A stretch of DNA of 64,000 nucleotides from UBA2330 sp049293015. Its GTDB lineage: Bacteria > Bacteroidota > Ignavibacteria > Tepidaquicellales > Tepidaquicellaceae. Location: the NCBI GenBank assembly GCA_049293015.1, contig JBATSB010000084.1:1-64000 (forward strand). The letters run 5' to 3'. The position numbers and the translations under genes are program-made. Under the pieces are notes generated by a model. It ran no database searches, had not been told where the DNA came from, and saw nothing but the letters and a program-made list of their open reading frames with translations. This document shows positions 63,555 to 64,000 of the stretch, piece after piece. Every line of letters begins with the position of its first letter. Position 1 is the stretch's first letter.

Positions 63555-63797
63555 TTAGTCTATTATTTCCCCGTCTCTAATTTTCACCTTACCATTGTTC
63601 TTTAGCTTCTCAAATGAAGCCCTGATCTTTTCTATTTTATATCTCGGTATGTCAGGATCTTTTTCAAGCTCAGATATTGCTATTTCTATATTATCATATT
63701 CTATTATGGAAGGTTCTTTACTGATGATTACAAATGGTGCCTTCTTATCTGAATCTTTAATACCTAAAATTTTTTTTGTAAACTCTTTGATATTCAT
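63555..63797 (-). CDS. Short hypothetical protein
   Basis: An 80-residue protein from the ATG giving MNIKEFTKKILGIKDSDKK; a GTG at 63851 would extend it by 18 residues. It is charged, with helical Lys/Glu-rich stretches (IEIAISELEKD and IEKIRASFEKLKNNGKVKI). There is no signal peptide, membrane segment or family motif I recognise. Three direct repeats lie upstream at 63869-63919. Confidence 0.5.
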   Translation of the reverse strand: MNIKEFTKKILGIKDSDKKAPFVIISKEPSIIEYDNIEIAISELEKDPDIPRYKIEKIRASFEKLKNNGKVKIRDGEIID

Positions 63798-63868
63798 ATT
63801 CGCCCTGCTTTCATTTAAACAACTATACAAAACTATATCATTTGATTTCACTCTGCAAGAATAAATCA

Positions 63869-63919
63869 GTAAACGGTAGGAAATTTTAAGTGAACGGTCG
63901 GTTTTGGCAAGTTAACGGT
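63869..63919. promoter_or_regulatory. Three direct repeats GTnAACGGT at 21-base spacing
   Basis: GTAAACGGT (63869-63877), GTGAACGGT (63890-63898) and GTTAACGGT (63911-63919) recur with exactly 21 bases between starts, which is two turns of the helix. They lie upstream of the short hypothetical gene and would place three protein sites on one face of the DNA. Confidence 0.6.
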
Positions 63920-64000
63920 AAATGAGTTCTTTGAATTAAACACTTATGTTTTAACACAAAGGCACTAAGTCTCAAAGAAATTAAAATATATTTTTTCTCT

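Overview
The window looks like a chromosomal segment of an AT-rich member of the Ignavibacteria/Bacteroidota lineage. Four full-length genes end in the type IX secretion (T9SS) sorting domain of the NYPNPFNP type. Shine-Dalgarno sequences are mostly absent. Many large secreted proteins carry Ig-like, FG-GAP, propeller or dockerin parts, and a SUF iron-sulfur operon ends in a PaaD-like SufT and a PaaE-like reductase. No T9SS core gene, phage, transposase or CRISPR array was seen.

Layout. (1) 1-18026, all minus strand: four very large paralogues (A 43-2844, B 7170-10226, C 10227-13451, D 13703-16549), each a class III nucleotidyl-cyclase-like domain, a STAND/NB-ARC-like NTPase and a TPR array. 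They are separated by heptanucleotide tandem repeats and by one T9SS-sorted beta-helix protein (3310-6234), and followed by an NmrA-like protein and a small membrane protein. (2) 18374-27409, plus strand: a SUF operon (sufB, sufC, sufD, sufS, sufE, sufT, reductase) behind an IscR-type palindrome. It is interrupted by a broken GxxExxY gene and by a T9SS-sorted propeller protein. (3) 27358-30357: a tandem duplication of about 640 bp that copied the sorting domain of an FG-GAP surface protein. (4) 30652-34255, minus: two GNAT acetyltransferases, the remains of a small two-gene module, a hydrolase, a nitrilase-family amidase and a methyltransferase. (5) 34336-44851: MsrB, a DUF2130 coiled-coil protein, the Mfd/HPr/polyprenyl synthase operon, a secreted subtilase and a YtcJ-like amidohydrolase. 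(6) 44852-48615: a candidate small RNA, an exported MsrA, an Omp28-like protein, a DUF423 protein, and tRNA-Asp with a partial second copy. (7) 48693-63193, minus: five large secreted proteins. Four form an operon, and three of those share an N-terminal domain. One ends like an outer-membrane beta-barrel. The fifth has two seven-bladed propellers and a dockerin.

The best candidates for something undescribed are the cyclase-STAND-TPR quartet, with its mosaic genes and heptanucleotide repeats, and the secreted-protein operon at 48.7-63.2 kb, with a conserved leader of about 130 bp at two of its genes. All assignments come from reading motifs and layout by eye; no searches were run.
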